Shown: positions 43,172 to 52,626, counted from the first letter of the stretch. The stretch: 64,000 nt of DNA from UBA11612 sp964475755 (GCA_964475755.1 CAYYXR010000001.1:124001-188000); one strand, 5' to 3'. Notes: a model not told the origin generated them from the sequence alone. A program made the numbers and translations.

Positions 43172-43948
43172 TTAATTCCGGCTCGACGAACTGGCCCTGA
43201 CATTAATGCCGTTGGACACCAGATGCGAGCGCAGTTTGATGGGACTGTGGTCAGTGAAAAGGAAAAGGCTTGAGATGCCGACCGCTGAGGCCCCGGCATT
43301 GAACGCATCGATACAATGCTGCAAGCCGCCGCACCCGCCGGACACAACCAATGGGATATCGAGCACCTCGTTGAGCCGTGCCACCAATTCGACGTCATAG
43401 CCGGATAGAGTTCCATCCTTGTCGATGGATGTGATGAGAATTTCGCCGCAGTTCATATCCTGCATGCGCTGGGCAAACTCGAGAGGATTTTCCGTTGTCT
43501 TTTCGCGACCGCCGTCAACGAAAACACGGCTCACACCCGGCGCGATCTCCTTGTAATCGATAGACACCGTGATGCACTGATCGCCGAACGCTTGCGCTGC
43601 CTTTTTCACAAATCCGGGGTCGCGCACAGCCAGCGTATTGACCGAAACCTTGTCGGCCCCAGCGCGGAGCAAATCATTGATGTGATCGAGCGTGCGCACA
43701 CCACCGCCCACGGTAAAAGGCATGAAGATCTGCTCGCTCATCTTGGCGACGCTTTCCAAAACCCCTTGCCGGGACGCTTCGCTGGGCGCGATGTCCAAAA
43801 TGATAAATTCGTCCGCCCCGTAATCGTTATAGACCCGCGCAGTGGACACGGGGTTGCCGGCCTCACGTTCTTCATCAAAAAACCGCACGTACTTTACGAG
43901 CCGCCCGTTGCGCAGAAGGAATTTGGGAATGATGCGTTTCTTCAGCAC
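43172..43948 (-). CDS. AglZ/HisF2-type acetamidino modification protein
   Basis: 258 residues with a TIM-barrel HisF fold: KRIIPKFLLRNGRLVKYVRF, FTVGGGVRTLDHI, GADKVSVNT and LVVSGGCGGLQH. The start RIIPKFLLRNGRLVK differs from histidine-pathway HisF (usually RVIPCLDVKDGRVVKG) and matches the variant found in O-antigen and nonulosonate clusters. With HisH2 it is thought to channel ammonia to the sugar amidotransferase. The lack of other his genes here supports this. It lies between hisH2 and the acetyltransferase. Confidence 0.9.
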   Translation of the reverse strand: MLKKRIIPKFLLRNGRLVKYVRFFDEEREAGNPVSTARVYNDYGADEFIILDIAPSEASRQGVLESVAKMSEQIFMPFTVGGGVRTLDHINDLLRAGADKVSVNTLAVRDPGFVKKAAQAFGDQCITVSIDYKEIAPGVSRVFVDGGREKTTENPLEFAQRMQDMNCGEILITSIDKDGTLSGYDVELVARLNEVLDIPLVVSGGCGGLQHCIDAFNAGASAVGISSLFLFTDHSPIKLRSHLVSNGINVRASSSSRN

Positions 43949-43957
43949 GGCGGCACC

Positions 43958-44584
43958 CTATGGCGACCAATCGATGAAGTGCTCAAGCACTTCTATGCCT
44001 GAGTCCTGGCTCTTTTCCGGATGAAACTGCATGGCTGCAATGTTGTCCTTGGCCACCGCCGCGGCAAAGTTCGTCCCGTAGGCGCATCGCGCAACAACGG
44101 CATTCGAATCAGCGGGGCTGAAATGGAAGCTGTGCACAAAATAAAAATTCAGCTGTGCAGGGCTAAACCCTTCAAACAGCGGATGCGCATTCTCAATCTC
44201 GATATTGTTCCACCCCATGTGCGGAATTTTCAGTCCATCCGCGCCGGGTTCCAGCTTCACAACCTCACCGGCAATCCAGCCCAGACCTTTATGCTCGCCG
44301 TGCTCCAGGCTTTTGTCGGCGAGAAGCTGCATGCCCAGACACACACCCAGAAAGGGTTTGCCTTTCTCGAATACCTGCTGATGCAGAATTCCCGGCAGTT
44401 CCCTTTTGTTCAGAGCATCCATGGCGTCGCCGAAGGCGCCGACACCGGGCAAGATGATATGGCTGGCATCATCGATGATCTTGGCATCGGATGTCACGAC
44501 CGCATCGCCGCCGCAATATTCTACGGCATTTGAAACCGAGCGCACATTCCCGCGTCCGTAGTCGACAATGGCGACGGTGGTCAT
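43958..44584 (-). CDS. HisH2-type glutamine amidotransferase subunit
   Basis: 208 residues of a class I glutamine amidotransferase. The nucleophile Cys is in GVCLGMQLL, with the triad His/Glu in MQFHPEKSQ. The N-terminus (AIVDYGRGNVRSVSNAVEYCG) is typical of HisH. It supplies ammonia from glutamine to the partner synthase. Here the partner is the neighbouring HisF2, in a sugar-modification operon and not in a his operon. Its ATG overlaps the methyltransferase stop by 4 bp. Confidence 0.92.
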   Translation of the reverse strand: MTTVAIVDYGRGNVRSVSNAVEYCGGDAVVTSDAKIIDDASHIILPGVGAFGDAMDALNKRELPGILHQQVFEKGKPFLGVCLGMQLLADKSLEHGEHKGLGWIAGEVVKLEPGADGLKIPHMGWNNIEIENAHPLFEGFSPAQLNFYFVHSFHFSPADSNAVVARCAYGTNFAAAVAKDNIAAMQFHPEKSQDSGIEVLEHFIDWSP

Positions 44585-45291
44585 ACAAATATACGCAACA
44601 TTTTCGTCGCGCCCGGGAGATGCTCAAATTTCACCGGCACAAGTTCAAGCGCGACATCGGTTTCTCTCAACTTGTTCACGACAGCTTCCAAATAAGGTGA
44701 GGGACCGCCTTCGAGGGCGACGAGCGGATATATTCGGACCTCTCGCGCTATCCGCAACAACTCCTCGACGGCACGTAAATGAAATTCAACGTCGAGAACA
44801 TGGGAATACAAAAACAACATATGCGAACAAAGCGCCAAGTCAAAATCTCCATCCTCGAAAGGAAGCGCTGGCAGGCGCGCAGGCACATATCGTTGCTCAC
44901 TTGCATGTTCGGCACGATCAACCAGAAATCGTTCCAGCGCGCCGCGCCGGATTGTCTGGAGACGCTCGGGCGTGCCGTAATACCCCCAAAGAAATCTCTC
45001 AGGGCTTTTTTCAAAACTCGTGAGAACGTCTTTTCGCGTTGCTTCGAATTTGGCGCGAATTTGCTCTACATCGTCGGCCACGTACATGGGATCGACCGCC
45101 GTACATGGAGTACCGAGTTCATTCACCTCGGCGGTGAAAGATGCAGGTCCTGCGCCGACATCAACAATCGATTCGTACGCACTCAAATCATCGAGGGCAA
45201 AAAAAGCACGGTACTCATCAAGCGTACGGCCCCAGGAGATGATTCCGTCAACATGCACGCCGGGCGGACGAGTAGCGGCAGGCGCCCCCAT
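44581..45291 (-). CDS. Class I SAM-dependent methyltransferase (glycan operon)
   Basis: 236 residues with SAM motif I (VDVGAGPASFTAEV) and a motif II/III region (FEDGDFDLALCSHML, then FHLRAVEELLRIAREVRIY). No TM or signal peptide is seen. The acceptor is unknown. I chose the ATG at 45291, whose first base is the last base of the amidotransferase stop (TAATG); the frame extends further upstream inside that gene. Its presence between the amidotransferase and HisH2 suggests it methylates the same sugar or an attached group. Confidence 0.82.
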   Translation of the reverse strand: MGAPAATRPPGVHVDGIISWGRTLDEYRAFFALDDLSAYESIVDVGAGPASFTAEVNELGTPCTAVDPMYVADDVEQIRAKFEATRKDVLTSFEKSPERFLWGYYGTPERLQTIRRGALERFLVDRAEHASEQRYVPARLPALPFEDGDFDLALCSHMLFLYSHVLDVEFHLRAVEELLRIAREVRIYPLVALEGGPSPYLEAVVNKLRETDVALELVPVKFEHLPGATKMLRIFV

Positions 45292-46463
45292 TACCCGCCG
45301 ATCTTGATCGACGGACGATCGGGCCACGGCACGTCGGTGCGATCCCACTTATCCATGTCCGGCATGCGCGGCCCGTCTTCCACCTGATTGGGCTGGAAGC
45401 GGTGCGGGTCCACCTGATGACGCATGGCCACCTCGTAAAACTCTTCCTCGGTCATGTGCAGATACTCAAGAAAGATGTCGAGGGACGGCGGCCGCTTGCC
45501 GTCGAATTCCTTCTCCAGGCGCTCGCCTTCATCGCGGCTCATGCGTCCATTGCGGATCTCGATATTGGCCAAGTGGTTCGTACGGCCGAATCCGCGCTTG
45601 ATGTATTTGAGATAGTCGCGAATGCCCTGCATATGACATTCGATTTTTTCGTAATCAAACTGGTTGGGGATGCCCTCGACCGGCGCACCTTTCCAGCCTA
45701 ACTCCTTCTTAATGATTTCCACCTGTTTCTTGGTGTCCCATTTCACGTAATTGCCGAGACACACCGAGCGCACACCGAGTTTCTTCAAATCTTTGCGCGG
45801 CGGATAGGCGAACGGATAAAGGTCGCGCTTTGAAACGCGCCCACCCAGGAATTCATACATATCGTCGGCGGTCATCCCGAGGTTCATGGCGCGGTTGAAA
45901 CGTTTCTCGTCCACCTCTTCCATTTCCTCATAGGTGTAAAAGCTTTGGTACTCGGCAAGGCTCTCGCCCCAAAACAGAAGCGGCGTCTCATAGCGCAGCG
46001 CCATTTGCATGGTGTGCGCGTAAATTCCGGTGTGACAGTGCCAGCAAAAATCGCCGCGCCGCTTCATGCTTTCCAGCATCAGCTCGCGCACCACATGCCA
46101 GGACGGCGTGAACTGGACCACGTCAACGCCCAGAATTTTAAACGTACGCTTGTTGTTTTCCTCTAGCTGAGGACGGTAGAAACCGTGATCGAAGCGCACG
46201 ACAAGTGGCTTCATTTTTAGCTGCGTAACGATGTACCAGAGCTGATAGGTCGAGTCCTTACCGCCCGAAAAGGGGACGACGCAATCGTACAGACCCTTGT
46301 CCTTGAACTGGGCCACGAGTTCATCGAGCTGGCGGCCGCGATCGGCCCAGTCGACCTTTTCTTCCTTGAACTTGATCTGGTTACAGACAGAGCAGGTTCC
46401 GGATTCGTCGAATGTGGTGGCTTCGGCGGTTTCGGGAATCAGACACTTTGCACAGGACTTCAT
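45291..46463 (-). CDS. N-acetyl sugar amidotransferase (WbpG/PseA-like)
   Basis: 390 residues. The N-terminal zinc cluster is CAKCLIPETAEAT and CSVCNQIK. The PP-loop ATP pyrophosphatase motif VPFSGGKDSTYQLW is followed by HTGIYAHTM and YPFAYPPRKDLKKLG. These features match WbpG/PseA-type enzymes, which replace an acetamido oxygen with nitrogen to give an acetamidino sugar, using ammonia from HisH/HisF. It is the first gene of the minus-strand operon that includes HisH2 and HisF2. The exact substrate (ManNAc3NAcA, pseudaminic or legionaminic acid type) cannot be told. Confidence 0.9.
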   Translation of the reverse strand: MKSCAKCLIPETAEATTFDESGTCSVCNQIKFKEEKVDWADRGRQLDELVAQFKDKGLYDCVVPFSGGKDSTYQLWYIVTQLKMKPLVVRFDHGFYRPQLEENNKRTFKILGVDVVQFTPSWHVVRELMLESMKRRGDFCWHCHTGIYAHTMQMALRYETPLLFWGESLAEYQSFYTYEEMEEVDEKRFNRAMNLGMTADDMYEFLGGRVSKRDLYPFAYPPRKDLKKLGVRSVCLGNYVKWDTKKQVEIIKKELGWKGAPVEGIPNQFDYEKIECHMQGIRDYLKYIKRGFGRTNHLANIEIRNGRMSRDEGERLEKEFDGKRPPSLDIFLEYLHMTEEEFYEVAMRHQVDPHRFQPNQVEDGPRMPDMDKWDRTDVPWPDRPSIKIGG

Positions 46464-46653
46464 GAGGTAATTTCAACGTTACAGACTGGGATGTGGCCGC
46501 CTTTTATCACGGGCCATATGGGGCGTCGAGTTACCCGCTTGCAAGGCAGAAGGTTAACGCATTGAATAAATTTGCTTTTCCCACGCTGCGCCGGGACGTA
46601 CAACAAGGATAGCAACGACGCCTTATATTGGCGCGTGGGAGCGAAACCGAGCC
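46464..46653. promoter_or_regulatory. Divergent promoter region of the glycan island
   Basis: 190 bp between the leftward amidotransferase operon and the rightward GT2 operon, so both promoters should lie here. A TATATT near 46625-46630 could be a -10 for the rightward operon, but no matching -35 is evident. A 7-bp inverted repeat, CCCACGC (46580-46586) and GCGTGGG (46633-46639), brackets this area. No known operator is recognised. Confidence 0.35.
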
Positions 46654-47637
46654 GTGAGCAAAAAAGACCTCATATCCGTCGTCATTCCAATGTTCGACGA
46701 AGCGGGAAACGTGGATGCCCTGATTGCATCCCTGATTCCGGCGCTTGAGGCCCTTGGCCGACCGTTCGAAGTCATCTTTATCGACGATGGCTCGCGGGAC
46801 GGGACCAGTGAAAAACTTACCTACGCCGCTCAAACCAATCCGCATCTGAAGGTGGTGATTTTCAAACGCAACGTGGGGCAGACCGCTGCAATGATGGCCG
46901 GGATCGATCATGCCAAGGGCGAGGTGATCGTGCCGATGGACGGGGATCTGCAAAACGATCCGGCGGATATCGGCAAACTGCTCGACAAACTGGACGAGGG
47001 ATACGGCGTGGTGTCCGGGTGGCGCAAGAATCGCCAGGACGATTATTGGACGCGCACGTTTCCCAGCCGCATCGCGAACGCGATCATCAGCCGCGTTTCG
47101 GGCGTTAAGTTGCGCGATTACGGCTGCACCTTGAAAGCCTATCGCCGCGAAGTCCTTGAAGGCTTCCGCCTCTATGGAGAGATGCATCGCTTCGTGCCGA
47201 TTTATGCGAATTGGCAAGGTGCGCGGGTGGCCGAGCTTCCTGTTGCGCACAAACCGCGCCAAGCCGGCCGCTCCAAGTACGGCCTCAATAGAGCCTTCAA
47301 AGTTTTGCTCGACCTGATGGTCGTCAAGTTTCTTACCCAATACGAAACCAAGCCCATCTATATTTTCGGTACGGTGGGGCTCGGCTTTTTCGGCATTTCC
47401 CTCATTGCCGGACTATGGGCGCTGTACCTGAAATTTTTTGAAGGCACGTCGTTCGTTGAAACACCGCTGCCGCTGTTGTTTACCTTGGGATTCATCACGG
47501 GCGTAATGTGCATGTTGATGGGGCTGCTGGCTGAAGTTCTGGTGCGCATCTACTACGAGTCCCAGGACAAGCGACCCTACGCGGTCAAGGACCGGCTCAA
47601 TTTCGAAGGCGCCGACGACGTGCGCCCATCTTCGTAA
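46654..47637 (+). CDS. Family 2 glycosyltransferase, polyprenyl-phosphate type (ArnC/GtrB/DPM1-like)
   Basis: 327 residues. The GT-A domain has VVIPMFDEAGNV, FIDDGSRDGT, NVGQTAAMMAGID and the DXD-type MDGDLQNDP. Two C-terminal TM helices (IYIFGTVGLGFFGISLIAG and LLFTLGFITGVMCMLMGLL) complete the GtrB layout. Such enzymes transfer a sugar to undecaprenyl phosphate on the inner membrane face. The start is a GTG at 46654. asnB follows after 9 bp. Confidence 0.9.
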   Translation: MSKKDLISVVIPMFDEAGNVDALIASLIPALEALGRPFEVIFIDDGSRDGTSEKLTYAAQTNPHLKVVIFKRNVGQTAAMMAGIDHAKGEVIVPMDGDLQNDPADIGKLLDKLDEGYGVVSGWRKNRQDDYWTRTFPSRIANAIISRVSGVKLRDYGCTLKAYRREVLEGFRLYGEMHRFVPIYANWQGARVAELPVAHKPRQAGRSKYGLNRAFKVLLDLMVVKFLTQYETKPIYIFGTVGLGFFGISLIAGLWALYLKFFEGTSFVETPLPLLFTLGFITGVMCMLMGLLAEVLVRIYYESQDKRPYAVKDRLNFEGADDVRPSS

Positions 47638-47646
47638 GCACGCGGT

Positions 47647-49524
47647 ATGTGCGGGATTGCCGGCTTTATTGGCGCCGGATCGGCGGGCGACATCAAAGCG
47701 ATGACCGATGCGCTCCTGCACCGGGGTCCGGACGGCGAGGGTCATTTTTCCGATCAACACCTCCCTGTATTTCTGGGGAGCCGACGATTGGCAGTGATGG
47801 ACCTGCCCGGCGGCACACAGCCCATGTGGGATGCGAGCGGTGATATCTGCGTCGTATTCAATGGCGAGATTTACAACCACCGTGGCTTGAGGCGACAACT
47901 CGAGGCTCGCGGCTGCAAATTTCAAACGGACCACTCCGATACCGAAGTCTTGCTGCACGGCTTCAAGGTTTGGGGCGCGGAAATGTGGGCGCGGCTGAAC
48001 GGCATGTTCGCTGTTGCTATTTACGACCGGCACCGCAAATCACTCACATTGGCCCGGGACCGCTTTGGCGAAAAGCCGCTGTTCTACATGCCGAGCAACG
48101 ATGGATTTGTTTTTGCATCCGAACTGCCGGCGTTACGCAAGCACCCAACGGCGCGCGCGGCGAGCCTCTCGAAAACCGGCCTCATGAAATATTTTGCTCA
48201 TGGGTTCTTTCCCGGCGCCCATTCACCATTTGAAAATGTGTTCAAACTGCCTGCCGGGCATTTCATGACCATTGATGCGCAAACGCGCGCATTTGATGTA
48301 AAGGCCTATTGGCGCTTTGAAATCGAACCCCCAGGGGAACTCAACGGTAACGCCAATGATTGGGCCGAAGAGGTGGAGGCCCTTCTGGCGCGGGCGGTGG
48401 CATCCAGGCTCGAAAGTGACGTGCCGCTGGGCATTTTCCTATCCGGCGGCATTGATTCCGGTGCGGTGCTGAGTTTCGCTGCAAATGCCCGACCTGCATC
48501 CGAACTCAAAACATTTTCGATGGGGTTTCGCGAGACAAGTTATGACGAGTCCGCGTTCGCCGAAGAAGTTGCGCTGCATGTCGGCAGCACCCATCATCTG
48601 GAAATTTGCGACCTCGAAGCGTCTCAAAAGACTGTGCCCGACTTATTGGCGCGCTTAGGTGAGCCGTTGGGCGACAGCTCTGTTCTGCCCACCGCGATGT
48701 TGTCGGCGTTCGCTCGCAAGCATGTGACCGTCGCCTTGTCCGGAGACGGCGGCGATGAGTTGTTTGCCGGGTACGATCCATTCCGGGTGTTGAACCGCGC
48801 CGAACTTTATAACCGCCTGGTCCCCGGCCCGATTCACAAAGCGGTATCCTTTGTTGCGGCGCGCCTGCCGCAGTCGGACCGCAATATGAGCTTGGACTTC
48901 GTACTCAATCGTGGCCTCAAAGGACTGAAGCACCCTCCTAATCTTTGGAACCCGTTGTGGCTTGCGCCGCTGCAGCCCGACGAAATCGCGGATATCTTTG
49001 AGACGCGAGTATCTGCCGATGAGCTTTATAGCGAGGCCATGGCAGCGTGGGACGCGACACACAGCACACACCTTGTCGATCGGGTGCTGGATTTTTATAC
49101 GCGCTTTTATTTGACCGACGACATTCTCGTGAAAACCGATCGCGCAAGCATGATGCATTCCCTGGAAGTGCGCGCGCCGTTTCTCGACAACGAGCTTGTT
49201 GACTACGTGCGTCAATTGCCGTGGCAAGCAAAGCTGCAAGGTGACGCGCTTAGCGGCGCGACGACCAAATGGATACTGAAAAAAGCGCTGCGCCGCCGAC
49301 TTCCATCGGAAATACTGAACCGACGCAAGAAGGGTTTCGGTATACCGCTATCCCGATGGTTGCGCGGATGGAATACGCCGGAAAATTCCGAGGCATCGTT
49401 TCCAAACGCAAGAAAAATGAACGCACGGTGGCAAGACCATGTCAGCGGCGTGCGTGACGACCGGCTCGCTCTATGGTGTTGGATGTCCCTCAGTCACAGT
49501 CTGAATGATAAGATACCGGCATGA
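47647..49524 (+). CDS. asnB: Asparagine synthase, glutamine-hydrolysing (AsnB family)
   Basis: 625 residues. Cys2 (MCGIAGF) is the amidotransferase nucleophile and VVFNGEIYNH closes the class II domain. The synthetase domain has the PP-loop LSGGIDSGAV and the DGGDELFAGYD motif. In a glycan cluster such proteins often amidate sugar acids or peptides and are not there for asparagine supply; this remains inference. The ending overlaps the next methyltransferase by 4 bp. Confidence 0.9.
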   Translation: MCGIAGFIGAGSAGDIKAMTDALLHRGPDGEGHFSDQHLPVFLGSRRLAVMDLPGGTQPMWDASGDICVVFNGEIYNHRGLRRQLEARGCKFQTDHSDTEVLLHGFKVWGAEMWARLNGMFAVAIYDRHRKSLTLARDRFGEKPLFYMPSNDGFVFASELPALRKHPTARAASLSKTGLMKYFAHGFFPGAHSPFENVFKLPAGHFMTIDAQTRAFDVKAYWRFEIEPPGELNGNANDWAEEVEALLARAVASRLESDVPLGIFLSGGIDSGAVLSFAANARPASELKTFSMGFRETSYDESAFAEEVALHVGSTHHLEICDLEASQKTVPDLLARLGEPLGDSSVLPTAMLSAFARKHVTVALSGDGGDELFAGYDPFRVLNRAELYNRLVPGPIHKAVSFVAARLPQSDRNMSLDFVLNRGLKGLKHPPNLWNPLWLAPLQPDEIADIFETRVSADELYSEAMAAWDATHSTHLVDRVLDFYTRFYLTDDILVKTDRASMMHSLEVRAPFLDNELVDYVRQLPWQAKLQGDALSGATTKWILKKALRRRLPSEILNRRKKGFGIPLSRWLRGWNTPENSEASFPNARKMNARWQDHVSGVRDDRLALWCWMSLSHSLNDKIPA

Positions 49525-50435
49525 GAGCAAGTGAACTCTCATCGGAGTATTGCGTGGTTACGCCCGAAGCTCTGGCGCAAGTGCGTGGAACGCAAGGCGT
49601 ATACTTCGCTCCGCTTATGAAAATTGATCCGGACAAATTCGCAGAAGACACTCTTGATCCACGCAAGGCCGAGGAAGCCGCCGAGACGTTGGAAGAGTAT
49701 GTGTCCCTCAGAAACAAAAAGGTCTTGGAGATCGGTACGGGGTGCGGTGTCGCACATATTGTTTGGCAAAAGAAGTTTAGCATAGATGCCTGGGGCGTTG
49801 AGCCTGAAGGCGAGGGCTTTGATAATTCCGCCGACGTGGCACGGGACCTGATCGAGGCTAACGGGCTTGACGTCAACCGCATCAAGAACGCGCCGGGCGA
49901 GGCCCTGCCTTTTGCCGATGCAAGTTTCGACGTGGTTTACTCGTCGAACGTTCTTGAGCACACCAACGACCCGGCGAAAGTCTTGCGCGAAGCCGCGCGC
50001 GTTCTAAAGCCGGGCGGCGTATTGCAGATCGTGTGCCCGAATTACATGTCCTATTTCGACGGCCACCACGCCGCGTTTCATCCGCCGATTATTTCAAGTG
50101 GCTTTTTCCGGTGGTGGATCAAATGGGTGTATCGGCGTGATCCCGCCTTCGCCGCCACCATCCGCACCGAAATAAACCCACGTTGGGCACGCCGTCAGAT
50201 TAAAGCCATAAGCTACTCGAGTCCCTTAACCATCCTGACCCTTGGCGAGAAAAAATTCATCGAACGGATGAATAACGCAAATGTCGGCGAATGGATGGCC
50301 ATGGGCATATTGAAACGCATGGTTTCGGCTTTGCGCGAAATAGGAATCAGCGGCCTTCTTGCGCGGCTTATTGTCACGTTCAATGGTTGGACGCCGCTGA
50401 TCATCACGCTCAAGAAAGGCGATCAGTCGTCCTGA
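49521..50435 (+). CDS. Class I SAM-dependent methyltransferase
   Basis: 304 residues. SAM motif I is VLEIGTGCGVAHI, followed by LPFADASFDVVYSSNVLEHT and LKPGGVLQIVCPNY. A C-terminal extension of ~130 residues is basic and Trp-rich (FFRWWIKWVYRRD), with a possible membrane-associated helix near the end. The ATG overlaps the asnB stop. Its 3' end overlaps the convergent flippase-like gene by 13 bp. The acceptor is unknown, probably a lipid-linked glycan intermediate. Confidence 0.85.
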   Translation: MRASELSSEYCVVTPEALAQVRGTQGVYFAPLMKIDPDKFAEDTLDPRKAEEAAETLEEYVSLRNKKVLEIGTGCGVAHIVWQKKFSIDAWGVEPEGEGFDNSADVARDLIEANGLDVNRIKNAPGEALPFADASFDVVYSSNVLEHTNDPAKVLREAARVLKPGGVLQIVCPNYMSYFDGHHAAFHPPIISSGFFRWWIKWVYRRDPAFAATIRTEINPRWARRQIKAISYSSPLTILTLGEKKFIERMNNANVGEWMAMGILKRMVSALREIGISGLLARLIVTFNGWTPLIITLKKGDQSS

Positions 50436-51331
50436 TCGCTTCCGAGTACGTCTAAAACATACCCTGCGCCCGCCCCCACCAGATTGAGCGCCAGGATAAT
50501 CAATGAAAGAGCCAGCGCCGCGCTTTCGTCCTGGCCGAGCACGGCAATCACCGCGACCAGTGAGCCGTCGCGCAGCCCCAAGCCAGCCACTGTGACCGGC
50601 AATAACAAAATGATGGACACCAGCCCAACAGTAACTGCCCAAGCGGCGGCCGAAAGAGTCAATCCAAGATCAAACCCCAGCACCGCGAACACTGCGATGG
50701 AAATGCATTGGAAAACGAGTCCGTAGGCGAGAGACAGCAGCAGCGTTGCCGGCCGAAGAGTAATCCGCCGCCACGCAGAGAATTGCGCCACCCATCTTTC
50801 GAGAAAAGGTGGCATTGGCGCGCCCACCAACACAACGAGCATCAATACAAACAGCGCCAACCCCGCGCCGACATAGCGCACGGCCTCCGGCCCGAATGTG
50901 CTCGCATCCACGCCAAGCCCCAAGGCAGTTAGAATCAGGAGTGCAAACAGACCAACGGCCTTATCAACCGTTACGGCGCCGATTGTGACGCTGACATCGC
51001 CGCTGCGGGACGCGGCCCGGGTCAGGCGAAATGCTTTGACGGCATCCCCGGCCAATTGACCGGGCAGTACTGTTCCATACAACACCGCTATCATGGTGAA
51101 GCGCCAGGATTGGCGGATCGACAGATCGGGCATCAACACGCGCAGCTTTAATGCATTGATGAAATGCGCGGTAAAATACAGACCGACGGCTCCGGCCACT
51201 GCGACTGGAGAAAGGGCGGCGAGCGCGTTGAACGCGTCTTTCAACGGCACCCGAGAAAGCACCAAGCCCAAGAGGGCAAGGCCAACAACGATCTTCAGAA
51301 TTACTAAAGCGATGGGTGGTAGAGTTTTCAC
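50423..51331 (-). CDS. Lysylphosphatidylglycerol synthase-TM/flippase-like membrane protein
   Basis: 302 residues with about eight hydrophobic helices and the UPF0104 signatures ALKLRVLMPDLSIRQSW, YGTVLPGQLAGDAVKAFRL and VAGLGLRDGSLV. The family includes proteins proposed to flip or bind lipid-linked intermediates and the TM part of MprF. There is no C-terminal lysyltransferase domain. The start is a GTG at 51331. It is antisense to its neighbours, with its own promoter probably in the 134 bp before the GT4 gene. Confidence 0.83.
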   Translation of the reverse strand: MKTLPPIALVILKIVVGLALLGLVLSRVPLKDAFNALAALSPVAVAGAVGLYFTAHFINALKLRVLMPDLSIRQSWRFTMIAVLYGTVLPGQLAGDAVKAFRLTRAASRSGDVSVTIGAVTVDKAVGLFALLILTALGLGVDASTFGPEAVRYVGAGLALFVLMLVVLVGAPMPPFLERWVAQFSAWRRITLRPATLLLSLAYGLVFQCISIAVFAVLGFDLGLTLSAAAWAVTVGLVSIILLLPVTVAGLGLRDGSLVAVIAVLGQDESAALALSLIILALNLVGAGAGYVLDVLGSDQDD

Positions 51332-51465
51332 GTTGGAGAAATCGCATTCGGCTTCATAATAACCGCCATCATGTCATGGAAGCGCGGCTTGTGTCGTCCT
51401 GCTACATTCTGATAGCTCATCGCGCTATTCTGCGTTCCTGACGTTTCACGGGTCGGTGTTTAAGA

Positions 51466-52626
51466 TTGAACCAACCACGCCGCATTCTATTGGTGAATTA
51501 CGAGTACCCGCCCATAGGCGGTGGCGGCGGCAATGCCACATTGCACATTGCCCGCGAGTTTGCCCGATTGGGCCACAAGCCTTTTGTCCTAACCGCCGCG
51601 TGGTCCGATCTTCCCGCATCGGAAGACAAGGACGGCGTCGTGGTCCAGCGCATTCCGGCGCTGCGCCAGAACGCCGACCGGTGTTCCATTCCGGAAATGC
51701 TCGCGTTCATGGCATCGGCTCTCCTCAGCGCCCCGGGCTGGGCACGGCGGTGGAATATCGAATTTACGATCATATTTTTCACTCTGCCATGCGGACCTAT
51801 CGGATGGCTTTTGAAACGACTTTTAAAAACACCCTACGCAATCTCTCTCCAGGGAGGCGATGTGCCGGGATTCGATCCGCAGACTTTGGGCACTTACCAT
51901 GCGCTGTCCGGCCCGGTCATCCGTCACCTGTGGCACGACGCCGCAGCGGTTGTGGCGAATGCGCAGGGACTAGCCGACCTTGGCCGTAGGTTCGATGCGA
52001 GAACCAAAATTCCCGTCATCCCCGCCGGGGCAGATGTGAACAGTATCGCACCTAAGTCTGACTACGCGTCGCAAGACGCCATTAAATTGTTGTTTGTCGG
52101 AAGGCTTGTGCATCAAAAGGGCCTCGACATATTGCTTAAAGCCCTTGGCAAGTTAGATCCGGAGCTGAATTGGAACATGACCTTCGTCGGTCAGGGCCCG
52201 GAACACGCCGCGCTCACATCGCAGGCCCAACATTTGGGTATAATGGACCGGATGACGTTCAAATCCTGGACCGACAAAGCGATGCTACCCGGCATATATA
52301 AGAACGCCGATATTTTCGTGCTGCCCTCACGGGACGAAGGCATGGCCAACGCGTTATTGGAAGCCATGGCAGCGGGTCTTCCGGTGGTCGGCACGGACAT
52401 TTCGGGCACGCGCGAGGTCGTTGTTCAGGGCGAAACAGGACTGATGGTTCCGGCGGAAAGCGTCGATGAATTGTCGGCGGCGCTCGCTGCAATGATTTTA
52501 GATCAGAACAAACGTGAGGTATTTGGCCGCGCAGCGCGGGCGCGCGTTGAAGCGCGCTTCAGTTGGACATCCGCCGCAACGCAATGGCTGAATGTGGTGG
52601 AAGAGTCCCTTGGTAAAGTTTCATGA
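51466..52626 (+). CDS. Family 4 glycosyltransferase
   Basis: 386 residues with the GT-B fold. The N-terminal acceptor domain begins YEYPPIGGGGGNATLHIA. The C-terminal donor domain has LLFVGRLVHQKGLDILL and the EX7E motif in SRDEGMANALLEAMAAG. The start is a TTG at 51466, since no ATG or GTG upstream fits and a later GTG would remove the first beta-strand. The stop overlaps the next methyltransferase by 4 bp. The sugar donor is unknown. Confidence 0.9.
   Translation: MNQPRRILLVNYEYPPIGGGGGNATLHIAREFARLGHKPFVLTAAWSDLPASEDKDGVVVQRIPALRQNADRCSIPEMLAFMASALLSAPGWARRWNIEFTIIFFTLPCGPIGWLLKRLLKTPYAISLQGGDVPGFDPQTLGTYHALSGPVIRHLWHDAAAVVANAQGLADLGRRFDARTKIPVIPAGADVNSIAPKSDYASQDAIKLLFVGRLVHQKGLDILLKALGKLDPELNWNMTFVGQGPEHAALTSQAQHLGIMDRMTFKSWTDKAMLPGIYKNADIFVLPSRDEGMANALLEAMAAGLPVVGTDISGTREVVVQGETGLMVPAESVDELSAALAAMILDQNKREVFGRAARARVEARFSWTSAATQWLNVVEESLGKVS

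Noticed and set aside
46531..47340. 269-codon minus-strand frame over the GT2 gene
   Set aside because: The opposite strand encodes a clear glycosyltransferase; the antisense product is His/Arg-rich shadow sequence.
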